64,000 bases of DNA from Gemmiger_A avium (lineage in GTDB: Bacteria > Bacillota > Clostridia > Oscillospirales > Ruminococcaceae). The stretch's first letter is position 1. The number at the start of each line of letters is the position of its first letter. This document shows positions 1-8,071 of this stretch, piece after piece. Both the position numbers and the translations under genes were made by a program. The notes below the pieces were generated by a model. It saw only the letters and a list, made by a program, of their open reading frames with translations. It did not search any database and had not been told where the DNA came from. Where the stretch lies: positions 1 to 64,000 of the forward strand of contig DXFE01000048.1 of NCBI GenBank assembly GCA_019114585.1, in the 5' to 3' direction.

Positions 1-123
1 GAAATTGCGCTTTACAAACAGAAGGATCAGATCCCGGTAATCCCATACTTCCTTGATGTCGATGTCGAACCATCCGGTATGGGGACGGATGACCGTTGTC
101 CATTTCTGCGTTTCTTTTTCCAT
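1..123 (-). CDS. Polysaccharide ABC-exporter permease (Wzm/TagG-like), partial, N-terminus only
   Basis: The first 41 codons of a gene running off the left edge. The peptide starts MEKETQKWTTVIRPHTGW and continues FDIDIKEVWDYRDLILLFVK. The RPHTGWFDID...YRDL..FVKRNF stretch is characteristic of the cytoplasmic N-terminus of ABC-2 type polysaccharide/teichoic-acid export permeases, just before their first membrane span. The start is the ATG at 121-123, with a GAGGG ribosome site about 9 bases upstream. It follows the ten-glycosyltransferase cluster on the same strand and has its own promoter. It probably forms the membrane part of the exporter for the glycan those genes build. An ATPase (Wzt) would be expected further left. 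The family call rests on the N-terminal motif only. Confidence 0.8.
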   Translation of the reverse strand, partial: MEKETQKWTTVIRPHTGWFDIDIKEVWDYRDLILLFVKRNF

Positions 124-181
124 TCGTTGCAACCCTCGTTTATCTCAATAGTATTTTAGACAGCTGCGCCATATCCTGTCG

Positions 182-210
182 ATTATAGCACATTCGGGCA
201 GCGGTGTAAA
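182..210 (-). promoter_or_regulatory. Promoter for the ABC-exporter permease
   Basis: On the minus strand, -35 TTTACA (205-210) and -10 TATAAT (182-187) are separated by 17 bases, with a TGC extended -10. It directly abuts the stop codon of the upstream glycosyltransferase (211-213), so the exporter can be transcribed separately from the glycosyltransferase genes. Inferred from sequence only. Confidence 0.7.
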
Positions 211-1290
211 TCAATAGGCCGTACCGAAAAACAGCCGATTGACCCGGTTGTATTTCTGCTGAAGAGACAGATAGCGGGAATGCCGTTTTTCATACAGGCG
301 GCCCAGCCGCTGGATTGCACCCAGACGGCGCCGGCGCAGCGGGCCGTAGAACGGCGAACAGTAGTGCCGCCGGCGGAAGGTGTCCAGAATCTCCTTCATG
401 CCGGGACTATCCAAAAACTCCAGCGCCTCCTGACGGCGGGCCGGCTGTTCCTCTGGGGGAACATCCAGCCGGGAAGCCAGGCCGCTGCCCAGCGTACGCA
501 GGCAGTTCTGGTACATGCGGTGCTCATGCTCCTGCGGGATATGGAAAAACTCGTCCACGTCCCGGAATACCATCTGAAACGTGCGGCACCATCCCTCACA
601 GAAAACGGCCGGCACCACATGGGAAGAACTGCCGCCTTTATCCTCATTGTCGTAGAAATAGAGCGGCGATTCCAGATAGACAAACCGGCTGCCCGGAGTA
701 TCCTCAAACACCAGACGGGCATAGTGGAATACAAAGGGAAAGTCCTCGCTGTGCCGCAGGGTAGTATCAAACCGGTGGCCGGTACGGCGCAGCAGGTCCA
801 CCGAATACAGCATGGACCAGGGCGCACAGAGTTTCCAGTCCAGATACAGAAAACCAATCTGGTCCGGGGCATACAGCGTCTCCGGGGATTCATGCACCGG
901 TTCAAATACGGTACTGGGGAACGGCGTGAACCGCCAGATAATGCAATCCCGGGGATATTTTTCCGCTGCGGTGACAATTGCCTCCAGCATCCAGGGGGAG
1001 GCTACATCATCCGGGTCCAGAAATACCAACCATCGGCCCCGCGCCTGCTCGATCCCCACATTGCGGGCCCGGCTAACGCCCTGATTTTTCTGATGGATCA
1101 CACGGACACGCGGGTCGGCGGCGGCGTACTCGTCACAGATGGTGCCGCAGTTATCCGGGCTTCCGTCGTCCACCAGGATCAGCTCAAAATCCCGGAAGGT
1201 CTGGGCCAGCACACTGTCCACGCCCCGGCGCAGCCATTGTTCCACCTTATAAATGGGCAGTACCACCGACACAAGGGGGGCCTGGCTCAT
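211..1290 (-). CDS. Family 2 glycosyltransferase
   Basis: A 359-residue inverting GT-A glycosyltransferase, expected to act at the inner face of the membrane and transfer a sugar from an NDP-sugar to a growing glycan. The N-terminus has the nucleotide-binding pattern VSVVLPIYKVE and ILVDDGSPD (about residues 38-46). The metal-binding DxD motif appears as FLDPDD near residue 92 instead of the usual VDSDD of its neighbours. The start codon overlaps the stop of the upstream GT4 gene (ATGA), indicating translational coupling. Its GC content looks lower than that of the glycosyltransferases at 4-12 kb, so it may have a different origin. The sugar and acceptor cannot be read from the sequence. Confidence 0.9.
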   Translation of the reverse strand: MSQAPLVSVVLPIYKVEQWLRRGVDSVLAQTFRDFELILVDDGSPDNCGTICDEYAAADPRVRVIHQKNQGVSRARNVGIEQARGRWLVFLDPDDVASPWMLEAIVTAAEKYPRDCIIWRFTPFPSTVFEPVHESPETLYAPDQIGFLYLDWKLCAPWSMLYSVDLLRRTGHRFDTTLRHSEDFPFVFHYARLVFEDTPGSRFVYLESPLYFYDNEDKGGSSSHVVPAVFCEGWCRTFQMVFRDVDEFFHIPQEHEHRMYQNCLRTLGSGLASRLDVPPEEQPARRQEALEFLDSPGMKEILDTFRRRHYCSPFYGPLRRRRLGAIQRLGRLYEKRHSRYLSLQQKYNRVNRLFFGTAY

Positions 1291-2588
1291 AGCGTCTCCT
1301 TTCCCGTCTGGGGTTCAGGTTCGGTCTCCGCGGCCGGCGCGCCCACGCCGGCCAGACGGCAGAAATGCTCATAGTAGGCCTGGCGGCTGAACGCCTGGGC
1401 CCGTTCCACACCGGCCTTGCCGATGCGGGCGCGGATGCGGGGATGGATGCGCAGGTAATGCACCGCTTCCAGCAGGCTTTCGGTCATGGGCTTGGCCTCC
1501 GGTAGCGGGGCGGTCAGGGTACCATAGACGATCTCGTCCCGGTCCACCAGCAGCGCACCGGAACCCTCCAGATACTCGGGCATACCGCCGGACCGGGCCG
1601 CCACCACCGGGCAGCCGCAGGCCATGGCTTCGATGGCGGTAATGCCGGCGGGCTCGTCCCACAGCGCGGGGAAGCAGGCCGCGTTGGCCGCCCGGTAGTA
1701 GGCGGGCAGCTTTTCATTGGGAATGAAGCCGGTAAAGACGATCCGGCCCTGCTCCTGCAGGTCGGCAGCACCCTGCCGCAGCTGGGAGAAGAAGGGGGAA
1801 TCGCTCTCGTCGTCAAAGAAGGGGCTGCCGATCACCAGCAGCTTGACCGCCGGGTCCTCGCAGCGGCGCAGCGCTTCTACCAGACGGTGGATACCCTTTT
1901 CCGGGCAGATGCGCCCGCAGAACAGCACCACAAAATCCTCTTTGGAGAAGCCCAGCTCCTCCCGCAGGGCCTGCGCCTGGGCCTTTTCTGCCTTTTCACC
2001 CGGGCAGAAGCGGCTCACATCCACGCAGTTGGGGATCATATGCACCGCCATGGGGCGGGTGGGCGTCCACAGGCCGGCCACATACTGGCTGATGGCGATC
2101 ACGCCGCCGTACAGGCTTTCCAGATCAGGGGTGCACTGGGTCTGCATGTGCAGATGGGCCAGCATCTTGTCCCGGCCGACCTGGCGGCTGATATGGGCCA
2201 GTTCCAGCAGATTGCCGCCCTCGGCAATTACCAGATCCGGTTTTTCCTCCTTGACCAGCTTGGCCACCCGGTTGTACCAGGGATCCAGCGGCACCGGCTG
2301 GTTCAGGCGGCGCATTACGCCGCACATAGGCCCCCACAGCCCCCGCTCGTCCTTATGGGGCAGGTAGTAGATCCGGGTGTGGGGATACAGCGCGGCCTGC
2401 TCCTGGGCGGTGTCGTCCGGGGCGCTCACGCAGATCAGGTCCAGCCGCTGCTGGATCTCATTTTCCTGGATCAGATGGGTGATCAGGCTCTCCACGGCGC
2501 CGCCGCGGGTGGCGGGCACCGGAAGATCCGGAGGCGGGATCAGAAACAGCTTGGGCTTATTGCCAGCTGTTGACGGCGTCAACGACAT
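1287..2588 (-). CDS. Family 4 glycosyltransferase
   Basis: A 433-residue GT-B retaining glycosyltransferase. The C-terminal half has VLFCGRICPEKGIHRLVEAL and the donor-binding E-x7-E pattern in EPAGITAIEAMACGCPVVA, typical of GT4 enzymes. The N-terminal acceptor domain opens with PPPDLPVPATRGGAVE. The chosen start is the ATG at 2588, which has AGGAGG six bases upstream. A longer reading from 2603 would include that ribosome site and is rejected. The gene overlaps the 3' end of the upstream DegT aminotransferase by about 32 bases and the next glycosyltransferase by 4. Probable role: sugar addition in the surface polysaccharide assembled by this cluster. Confidence 0.9.
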   Translation of the reverse strand: MSLTPSTAGNKPKLFLIPPPDLPVPATRGGAVESLITHLIQENEIQQRLDLICVSAPDDTAQEQAALYPHTRIYYLPHKDERGLWGPMCGVMRRLNQPVPLDPWYNRVAKLVKEEKPDLVIAEGGNLLELAHISRQVGRDKMLAHLHMQTQCTPDLESLYGGVIAISQYVAGLWTPTRPMAVHMIPNCVDVSRFCPGEKAEKAQAQALREELGFSKEDFVVLFCGRICPEKGIHRLVEALRRCEDPAVKLLVIGSPFFDDESDSPFFSQLRQGAADLQEQGRIVFTGFIPNEKLPAYYRAANAACFPALWDEPAGITAIEAMACGCPVVAARSGGMPEYLEGSGALLVDRDEIVYGTLTAPLPEAKPMTESLLEAVHYLRIHPRIRARIGKAGVERAQAFSRQAYYEHFCRLAGVGAPAAETEPEPQTGKETL

Positions 2589-3654
2589 ACTGTACCTCCT
2601 CATCGGTCATTCCGTTGTAGAGCGGCAGGCTCACCACCTGGTCGGCGTAGGCCTCCGCGATGGGATAATCCCCCGGACGGCCGCCCAGCTTGGCATAGCA
2701 GGGCGCCAGATGGGGCGGGATGGGATAGTGGATCTGGGCGTGGATGCCCGCCTGTTCCAGATGGGCCATCAGGCCGGCCCGGTCGGCGGTGCGCACCACA
2801 AACAGGTGCCACACATGGCCGCAGTCGGGGCGGATGGCGGGCAGGATCAGTTTTTCGTTCCGGATACCGGCCAGATACCGCCGGGCCACGCTTTCCCGCT
2901 GGGCAATCAGTTCGGCCACATGGGGCAGCTTGGCCCGCAGCAGGGCGGCCTGCAGTTCATCCAGGCGGCTGTTCACGCCATTTTCCAGCTCGTTGTGATA
3001 CTTGACCTTGCTGCCGTAGTTGCGCAGGGTGCGCACCTTGTCGGCCAGGTCGGGGTTATCGGTGACAATGCAGCCCGCGTCCCCGAAAGCGCCCACGTTC
3101 TTGGTGGGGAAAAAGCTGAAGCAGCCGATATCCCCGAAGGTACCGGCCATCTTTCCTTTATAGCGGGCGGTGTGTGCCTGGGCGCAGTCCTCCACCACAA
3201 ACAGGTTGTGGCGGCGGGCCACCTCCAGAATGGGGTCCATGTCGCAGATCTGCCCGTACAGGTGCACCGGCAGGATGGCCCGGGTGCGGGGGGTAATGGC
3301 TGCTTCCAGCCGGGCGGCATCCAGCAGGTAGAACTCGTCCGGTTCCACAAACACCGGGGTGGCCCCGTTCAGGGTAACGCCCATGACGCTGGCGATAAAG
3401 GTATTGGCGGGCACCAGCACCTCGTCGCCGGGGCCCACGCCCAGCGCCCGGAAGGCCAGCACCAGCGCGTCCAGGCCGCTGCCTACCCCCACGCAGTATT
3501 TGCTTTCGTTAAAGGCGGCGTATTCCTGTTCAAAGGCTTCCAGCTCTTTGCCAAGAATATACCAGCCGCTGCGCAGCGCCCGCAGGGCCGCTGCCTCATA
3601 TTCGTCCTGGAACTGGCGGAACTGCCGGTCCAGCACGTTGAATTCAATCTTCAT
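2557..3654 (-). CDS. DegT/DnrJ/EryC1/StrS aminotransferase (FdtB-like sugar aminotransferase)
   Basis: A 365-residue PLP-dependent sugar aminotransferase. The PLP lysine lies in FFPTKNVGAFGDAG (about K185) and the cofactor-pairing aspartate in VVEDCAQAH (about D156). The N-terminal LRSGWYILGKELEAFE is typical of the 3-keto-sugar branch (FdtB/QdtB). It should convert a dTDP-3-oxo-6-deoxyhexose to the 3-amino sugar, using the product of the FdtA-like isomerase encoded immediately upstream. The start is the ATG at 3654, which overlaps the fdtA-like stop (ATGA) and has AGGAGG 10 bases upstream. The gene pair supports the substrate class, but the exact sugar (Fuc3N or Qui3N) is inference. Confidence 0.87.
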   Translation of the reverse strand: MKIEFNVLDRQFRQFQDEYEAAALRALRSGWYILGKELEAFEQEYAAFNESKYCVGVGSGLDALVLAFRALGVGPGDEVLVPANTFIASVMGVTLNGATPVFVEPDEFYLLDAARLEAAITPRTRAILPVHLYGQICDMDPILEVARRHNLFVVEDCAQAHTARYKGKMAGTFGDIGCFSFFPTKNVGAFGDAGCIVTDNPDLADKVRTLRNYGSKVKYHNELENGVNSRLDELQAALLRAKLPHVAELIAQRESVARRYLAGIRNEKLILPAIRPDCGHVWHLFVVRTADRAGLMAHLEQAGIHAQIHYPIPPHLAPCYAKLGGRPGDYPIAEAYADQVVSLPLYNGMTDEEVQYVVDAVNSWQ

Positions 3655-4091
3655 TCCTTGTGCGCCTCCTTGCACCAGGCGAGGAACCGGTCATACTCCC
3701 GGATATAGTCAGCCTCGTCGTAATGTTCACTGGCTGCCACGCAGAGCACCGAATCGCTCTGCTCCCACAGCATTTCCCGCCACAGGCCGCTGTCCAGTAA
3801 CAGGCCCTTGTCCGGGCTGTCCAGCAGAACCTCGGCCTTTTCCCGGCCGTCGTCCAGCAGGATGCGGATGCGCCCGTAGGGGCAGAACAGCAGCTGGCGC
3901 AGCTGCCGGTGGGCATGGCCGCCCCGCAGCACCCCCGCGGAGGTGCCGTGGATATAGTAGATGCGCTTGATCTCAAAGGGCAGCTCGATGCCGCCCTCAA
4001 AAAAACTCAGATACCCCTCGCCGGGGGTCTCAATGGTGCGGATGGGAAGGAGCCTGTACTGCATAGCCTTGAAAACCTGCCTTTCCATCAT
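3651..4091 (-). CDS. FdtA/QdtA-family cupin, dTDP-4-oxo-6-deoxyhexose 3,4-ketoisomerase
   Basis: A 146-residue small cupin. The RGGHAH motif (about residues 56-61) matches the conserved RGxHAH active-site region of FdtA/QdtA ketoisomerases, which shift the keto group of dTDP-4-oxo-6-deoxyglucose from C4 to C3. The product is the substrate of the DegT-type aminotransferase whose start codon overlaps this stop. No clear ribosome site precedes the double ATG at 4091/4088. An internal ATG at 4064 has a weak AAGG upstream, so the start is uncertain by up to nine residues. The acetyltransferase that often completes this pathway (FdtC-like) is not in the window. Confidence 0.8.
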   Translation of the reverse strand: MMERQVFKAMQYRLLPIRTIETPGEGYLSFFEGGIELPFEIKRIYYIHGTSAGVLRGGHAHRQLRQLLFCPYGRIRILLDDGREKAEVLLDSPDKGLLLDSGLWREMLWEQSDSVLCVAASEHYDEADYIREYDRFLAWCKEAHKE

Positions 4092-4118
4092 ACAAAATAC
4101 CCGATTTCATAGGATAAG

Positions 4119-5069
4119 TCAAATCTTTTTCAGCGCCTGACGCAGGCACTGGGCCCGCACCGGCAGCGGCAGCAGACGGCAGCGGGCAGCGGCACCGGCC
4201 AGCGGACGCATCCGGACCTGTACCTGCCGCCAGCGGGTGCGCAGCGCCTCGTCGGCGGGCTGATGCCCGGCCTGGGCGCTCAGGGACAGGTACCGCCGCC
4301 AGCAGGCGGCCAGCGCCCGGTCCTGCAATTCGGCGGGCAGGCCCCGGGCCACAAAGAACTCATACCGGTCGCAGAGGGCGTCCGCCGCGTCAAAGCTGGA
4401 GGGAGACAGGCCGGTGCGGCAGATGCTGCCCGGCCGCAGCCGGTAATGATACACCACCCGGCCGCTGCACACCACCCGGCCGCTGGCCAGCAGCAGACGG
4501 TGGGCCACCGCGTCGTCCTCGTTGTTCAGCCCCTCCGGATAGCGCAGGGATTTCCAGAGCCCGGCGGCGTACAGCTTGTTCCAGGCGACCGTATAATAGG
4601 TGGCCTGGGGGCTGTACAGACAAGACAGCAGGCTGCGGCCGCTGAAGGTCCCCTCCTCCATCGGCGTGGTGAGCGCCGGAGTGGGCAGCGAAGCGCCCTG
4701 CTCATCCACGTCCTCCACCGCGCCGATGGCCATATCGGCCTGTTCGCGGGTGATGGCGGTGTGCAGGGTTTCCAGGTAATCCGCCGTGACCAGATCATCC
4801 GAGTCCACAAAGGCGATGTAGCGGCCCCGGGCGATCTCCAGACCGGCATTGCGGGCACTGGACAGGCCCCCATTTTGCTTGTGGATCACCCGGATACGGC
4901 CGTCCCGCCCGGCCCAGGCATCGCAGAGCGCGCCGCACTCGTCCGGGCTGCCGTCGTCCACCAGGATCAACTCAAAGTCCCGGAAGGTCTGGCCGGTCAG
5001 GCTGGCGAGACAGGCGGGCAGGAATTCCTGCACCTTGTACACCGGCACGATGACGCTGATCTCAGGCAT
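4119..5069 (-). CDS. Family 2 glycosyltransferase
   Basis: A 316-residue GT-A enzyme. It shows VIVPVYKVQEFLPACLASL, LILVDDGSPDECG (about residues 35-46), GLSSARNAGLEIARG, and the DxD metal site as FVDSDD (about residues 88-93). It is closely similar along this N-terminal part to the three neighbouring GT2 proteins, which suggests tandem duplication and divergence. The ATG at 5069 has AAAGGAG seven bases upstream. It overlaps the end of the upstream GT2 gene by 8 bases. It probably adds one residue of the cluster's glycan; donor and linkage are unknown. Confidence 0.9.
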   Translation of the reverse strand: MPEISVIVPVYKVQEFLPACLASLTGQTFRDFELILVDDGSPDECGALCDAWAGRDGRIRVIHKQNGGLSSARNAGLEIARGRYIAFVDSDDLVTADYLETLHTAITREQADMAIGAVEDVDEQGASLPTPALTTPMEEGTFSGRSLLSCLYSPQATYYTVAWNKLYAAGLWKSLRYPEGLNNEDDAVAHRLLLASGRVVCSGRVVYHYRLRPGSICRTGLSPSSFDAADALCDRYEFFVARGLPAELQDRALAACWRRYLSLSAQAGHQPADEALRTRWRQVQVRMRPLAGAAARCRLLPLPVRAQCLRQALKKI

Positions 5070-6075
5070 GGCGCGCTCCTTTCCGCCGTTCGGTAAAATC
5101 GCCCCAGGCCTTGGCGGCCCGGTAGACCAGCTCCGGGTTCTGGCAGAACAGCATGGCCCGCAGCTTCTCCCCTTTGGCGATGTGCGGGCAGGCCCGGATG
5201 GCCCGTTTCAGGCCGCGCAGCACCGGCAGATGGGCGGCAAACGCCGCCCGGGCGGTCTCGCCCAGTTCGCCCTGCTGACGGGCATGCACATAAAAGATGT
5301 AGAACACCTGCCAGTACCGTGCCAGCGCCCACTGGGCCAGATCCTCCCGGCCGGGTCGGGTAAGCAGGTAGTCATACCACATTTTATAGACGGTCAGGTC
5401 ATCCAGCATGCGGGGACGAAAAGCGGCGGCGGTCAGGCTGCCCGCCCGTTCCCGGTAAAAATAGAGTTCGTCCGGCAGGCAGACGATCTGCTGGCCGTCG
5501 TAGATTTTGTGCAGGATGTTGCAGTCATCCCCGTACAGCAGGGTGGTATCAAACCGCAGCCCCTCGAACAGGCGGGCGTCGATCAGCTTGTTCCAGCAAA
5601 GCATGCCGTACATGCCGCCGTTCTGGAATACATCCCGGAACAGTTCCAGCGCGTCCTGCCGGCCGCAGAGCGCGGCGGACACGGTGCGTTCCACCTTCTG
5701 GTCCTGCTCGTTGATGCAGCGGGCGTTGCAGCCCGCCATGGCACAGCCCGCCTCGGTCAGGGCCCGGTACAGCTTTTCGTACATATCCGGCGCGATCAGG
5801 TCATCCGAGTCCACAAATCCGATGTACTGGCCCCGGGCGGCGTCCAGACCGGCGTTGCTGGCGCTGGCCGGGCCGCCGTTGGGCTTGTGGATCACCCGGA
5901 TGCGGCTGTCCTTGGCGGCCCACTCGTCGCAGAGTTCGCCGCAGCCGTTGGGGCTGCCGTCCTCCACCAGGATCAGCTCAAAATCCGTGAGGGTCTGGGC
6001 CAGGATGCTCCGGATGGTGCGGGGCAGGTAGTCTTTGGCGTCGTATACGGTGGTGATGATACTGATAAGGGGCAT
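5062..6075 (-). CDS. Family 2 glycosyltransferase
   Basis: A 337-residue GT-A enzyme with ISIITTVYDAKDYLPRTI, LILVEDGSPNGCGELCDEWA and the DxD site GFVDSDDLIAPDMYE. The C-terminal part has aromatic-rich acceptor-side sequence with no recognised extra domain. The start is the ATG at 6075, preceded by AGGAGG at five bases; a longer reading from 6096 would run through that ribosome site. It sits between two other GT2 genes in the same orientation with almost no spacing, so it is a member of the polysaccharide operon. Confidence 0.9.
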   Translation of the reverse strand: MPLISIITTVYDAKDYLPRTIRSILAQTLTDFELILVEDGSPNGCGELCDEWAAKDSRIRVIHKPNGGPASASNAGLDAARGQYIGFVDSDDLIAPDMYEKLYRALTEAGCAMAGCNARCINEQDQKVERTVSAALCGRQDALELFRDVFQNGGMYGMLCWNKLIDARLFEGLRFDTTLLYGDDCNILHKIYDGQQIVCLPDELYFYRERAGSLTAAAFRPRMLDDLTVYKMWYDYLLTRPGREDLAQWALARYWQVFYIFYVHARQQGELGETARAAFAAHLPVLRGLKRAIRACPHIAKGEKLRAMLFCQNPELVYRAAKAWGDFTERRKGARHA

Positions 6076-6099
6076 AGTGTCCTCCTGTTGTTGCAAGGT

Positions 6100-7113
6100 T
6101 CAGCCGGGATGGCGCAGCCGGAACAGCACCGCCAGCGGCAGGGCCAGCCGCAGCGTCACACACAGCCGCAGCAATCCGGCGGCCAGCCGGTTGGGATCGG
6201 TGCGCAGCCGCGCCAGCAGCGCCCGGCGGGCGGGGGCATACCGCAGGATACGGCGCACAAGCCCCGCCACCCGGATGGTACCGGCGGCGCAGGGGCGCCC
6301 CGCCAGCAGCCAGAACTGGATGGTATACACGCTGACCCGGCGGGCCTGCAGCAGCTGCTGTTTTTCCGGCCCGGACAGGCGGGCGGCGTCCAGCACCGCG
6401 GCAAAGGCAGGGCGGGTGTACTCCTCGGCGGCCAGCAGGTCGGTGCGGCCCTGGCGGGACAGGGAGTTCTCTCCCCTGTCGTCCACCCAGTAGCCGGGCC
6501 GGGAGCACAGCGCCATCCGCCCGCACCGGGGCAGCAGCTGCAGATGGAACAGCAGATCCTCGTTGATGGCAAGGCGGGCATCAAACCGCACCGGCGGGGC
6601 CGCGTTCAGGCAGGCGGCCCGGTACAGCTTGTTCACCGGGCTGGCCAGAATGCCGGTATCCACCAGCAGGTATTCCAGCCGGCCGCCCAGGGCCGCGAAG
6701 TCCGGCACGGTGAGATCGGGCACCGGTTCGTCGTAGCCGCTGGCCCGTTCCAGGCCAAAGACCAGCAGGTCCAGCCCTTCCGCCTCCATCCGGGGCAGAA
6801 AGACGGCGCAGGTATCCGGCAGCAGCCGGTCGTCCGAATCCACAAAACTGATATAGGCCCCCCGGGCGGCGTCCAGCCCGGCGTTGCGGGCGGCGCTGGG
6901 GCCGCTGTTGGGCTGGTGGATCACCCGCACCCGGGCATCCCGCTCCGCCCAGGCATCGCAGAGGGCGGGGCTGTCGTCTTTGGAACCGTCGTCCACCAGG
7001 ATCAGCTCCAGCCCGCCGGGAACGGTCTGCTGCAAGATGCTCTCCACACACCGGTCCAGGGTGGCGACGGCGTTGTACACCGGCACCACCACGCTCAGCC
7101 GCGGGGCGGTCAC
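6100..7113 (-). CDS. Family 2 glycosyltransferase
   Basis: A 337-residue GT-A glycosyltransferase with LSVVVPVYNAVATLDRCVES, LILVDDGSKDDSPALCDAWA and the metal site SFVDSDDRLLPDTC. It starts at the GTG at 7113, which overlaps the stop of the upstream gene (GTGA) and has GGGGAGG six bases away. The C-terminal third is arginine- and alanine-rich with hydrophobic stretches, consistent with peripheral membrane association. Part of the tandem GT2 block; the specific sugar cannot be assigned. Confidence 0.88.
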   Translation of the reverse strand: MTAPRLSVVVPVYNAVATLDRCVESILQQTVPGGLELILVDDGSKDDSPALCDAWAERDARVRVIHQPNSGPSAARNAGLDAARGAYISFVDSDDRLLPDTCAVFLPRMEAEGLDLLVFGLERASGYDEPVPDLTVPDFAALGGRLEYLLVDTGILASPVNKLYRAACLNAAPPVRFDARLAINEDLLFHLQLLPRCGRMALCSRPGYWVDDRGENSLSRQGRTDLLAAEEYTRPAFAAVLDAARLSGPEKQQLLQARRVSVYTIQFWLLAGRPCAAGTIRVAGLVRRILRYAPARRALLARLRTDPNRLAAGLLRLCVTLRLALPLAVLFRLRHPG

Positions 7114-8060
7114 GGGTTACCTCCCCGGCGCGTAAGCCGCCGCACGGCCAGCTGGATGCACCGGCCCGCAAAGTAGAACGGAAACGCCAGTTTCGCTTTC
7201 CAGGGCATCCGGTTCATCTCTTTCAAAAACGCGCCCGCGCCGCCGTATTTCAGCCGGTCACAGAACGGGAAAAAGGTGCCCGCGCAGACACAGCGGGTGA
7301 ACGGATACCGGCCCTGGAAATACCGGCGGCTGGCCTCTACCACCTGCAGAAAGTCCCGGTATTTCTGCACGGCGGTAGTGGTGGCGTTGTAGTTCTGATG
7401 GGCAGCGTCCACCCCGGCCACCCGGTAGGCGGAAAGGGCCTCGTCCATCACAAAGACCCGGCCCGCGTCCAGAAACAGCATGCAGAGGGCAAAGTCCGCA
7501 ATGCTGCGGTTGGCGGTGACATAGGTCTCCCGGGCCGGATCCGGGGTACGGAAGAAATTGCGCACCAGGCAGGCGGTGCAGGAAAAGGTCACCCCCTGCA
7601 AAAACAGCTCCATGGTAGCGTCCCGATTCAGAAGCCGGGGATCGCTGGGCGGGCAGTTGTAGCGGTTGCCCGCGTCGTCGATCTCCTGGATGCGGTGGCT
7701 CACCGCCGCGTAGTCGGGATGGGTGCGGAGAAAATCCACCTGCTTTTGCAGCTTGTCTTCGGACAACCACCAGTCATCCCCTTCCAGGGTGCAGACGAAC
7801 TCGCCCTTCGCGGCGCACAGGCCCTCGTACCAGTTGCGGCTGATGCCCACGTTCTTATCCCGCAGGCGCAGCCGGATGCGGCTGTCCCGGGCGGCGTACT
7901 CCTGCAGGATGGCGCGGGTGCCGTCGGTACCCGCGTCCTCGCTGACCAGCACCTCAAACGGAAAATCGGTGCGCTGGGCCAGCACGCTGTCCAGCGCCTG
8001 GCGGATATATCGTTCCTGGTTGTAGGTGGTGACCAGCACGGTCACGAGCGGCTGCTCCAT
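7110..8060 (-). CDS. Family 2 glycosyltransferase (EGDD-type)
   Basis: A 316-residue GT-A enzyme of a different GT2 subgroup from its neighbours. It starts LVTVLVTTYNQERYIRQALD, has EVLVSEDAGTDGT instead of VDDGS, and carries the metal site as TLEGDDWW near residue 100, a pattern typical of polysaccharide-cluster GT2 proteins with an EGDDYW-like motif. The ATG at 8060 has AAAGGAG six to seven bases upstream. Only 11 bases separate it from the upstream GT4 gene, so it is co-transcribed. Confidence 0.88.
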   Translation of the reverse strand: MEQPLVTVLVTTYNQERYIRQALDSVLAQRTDFPFEVLVSEDAGTDGTRAILQEYAARDSRIRLRLRDKNVGISRNWYEGLCAAKGEFVCTLEGDDWWLSEDKLQKQVDFLRTHPDYAAVSHRIQEIDDAGNRYNCPPSDPRLLNRDATMELFLQGVTFSCTACLVRNFFRTPDPARETYVTANRSIADFALCMLFLDAGRVFVMDEALSAYRVAGVDAAHQNYNATTTAVQKYRDFLQVVEASRRYFQGRYPFTRCVCAGTFFPFCDRLKYGGAGAFLKEMNRMPWKAKLAFPFYFAGRCIQLAVRRLTRRGGNP

Positions 8061-8071
8061 GGCGGGCTCCT

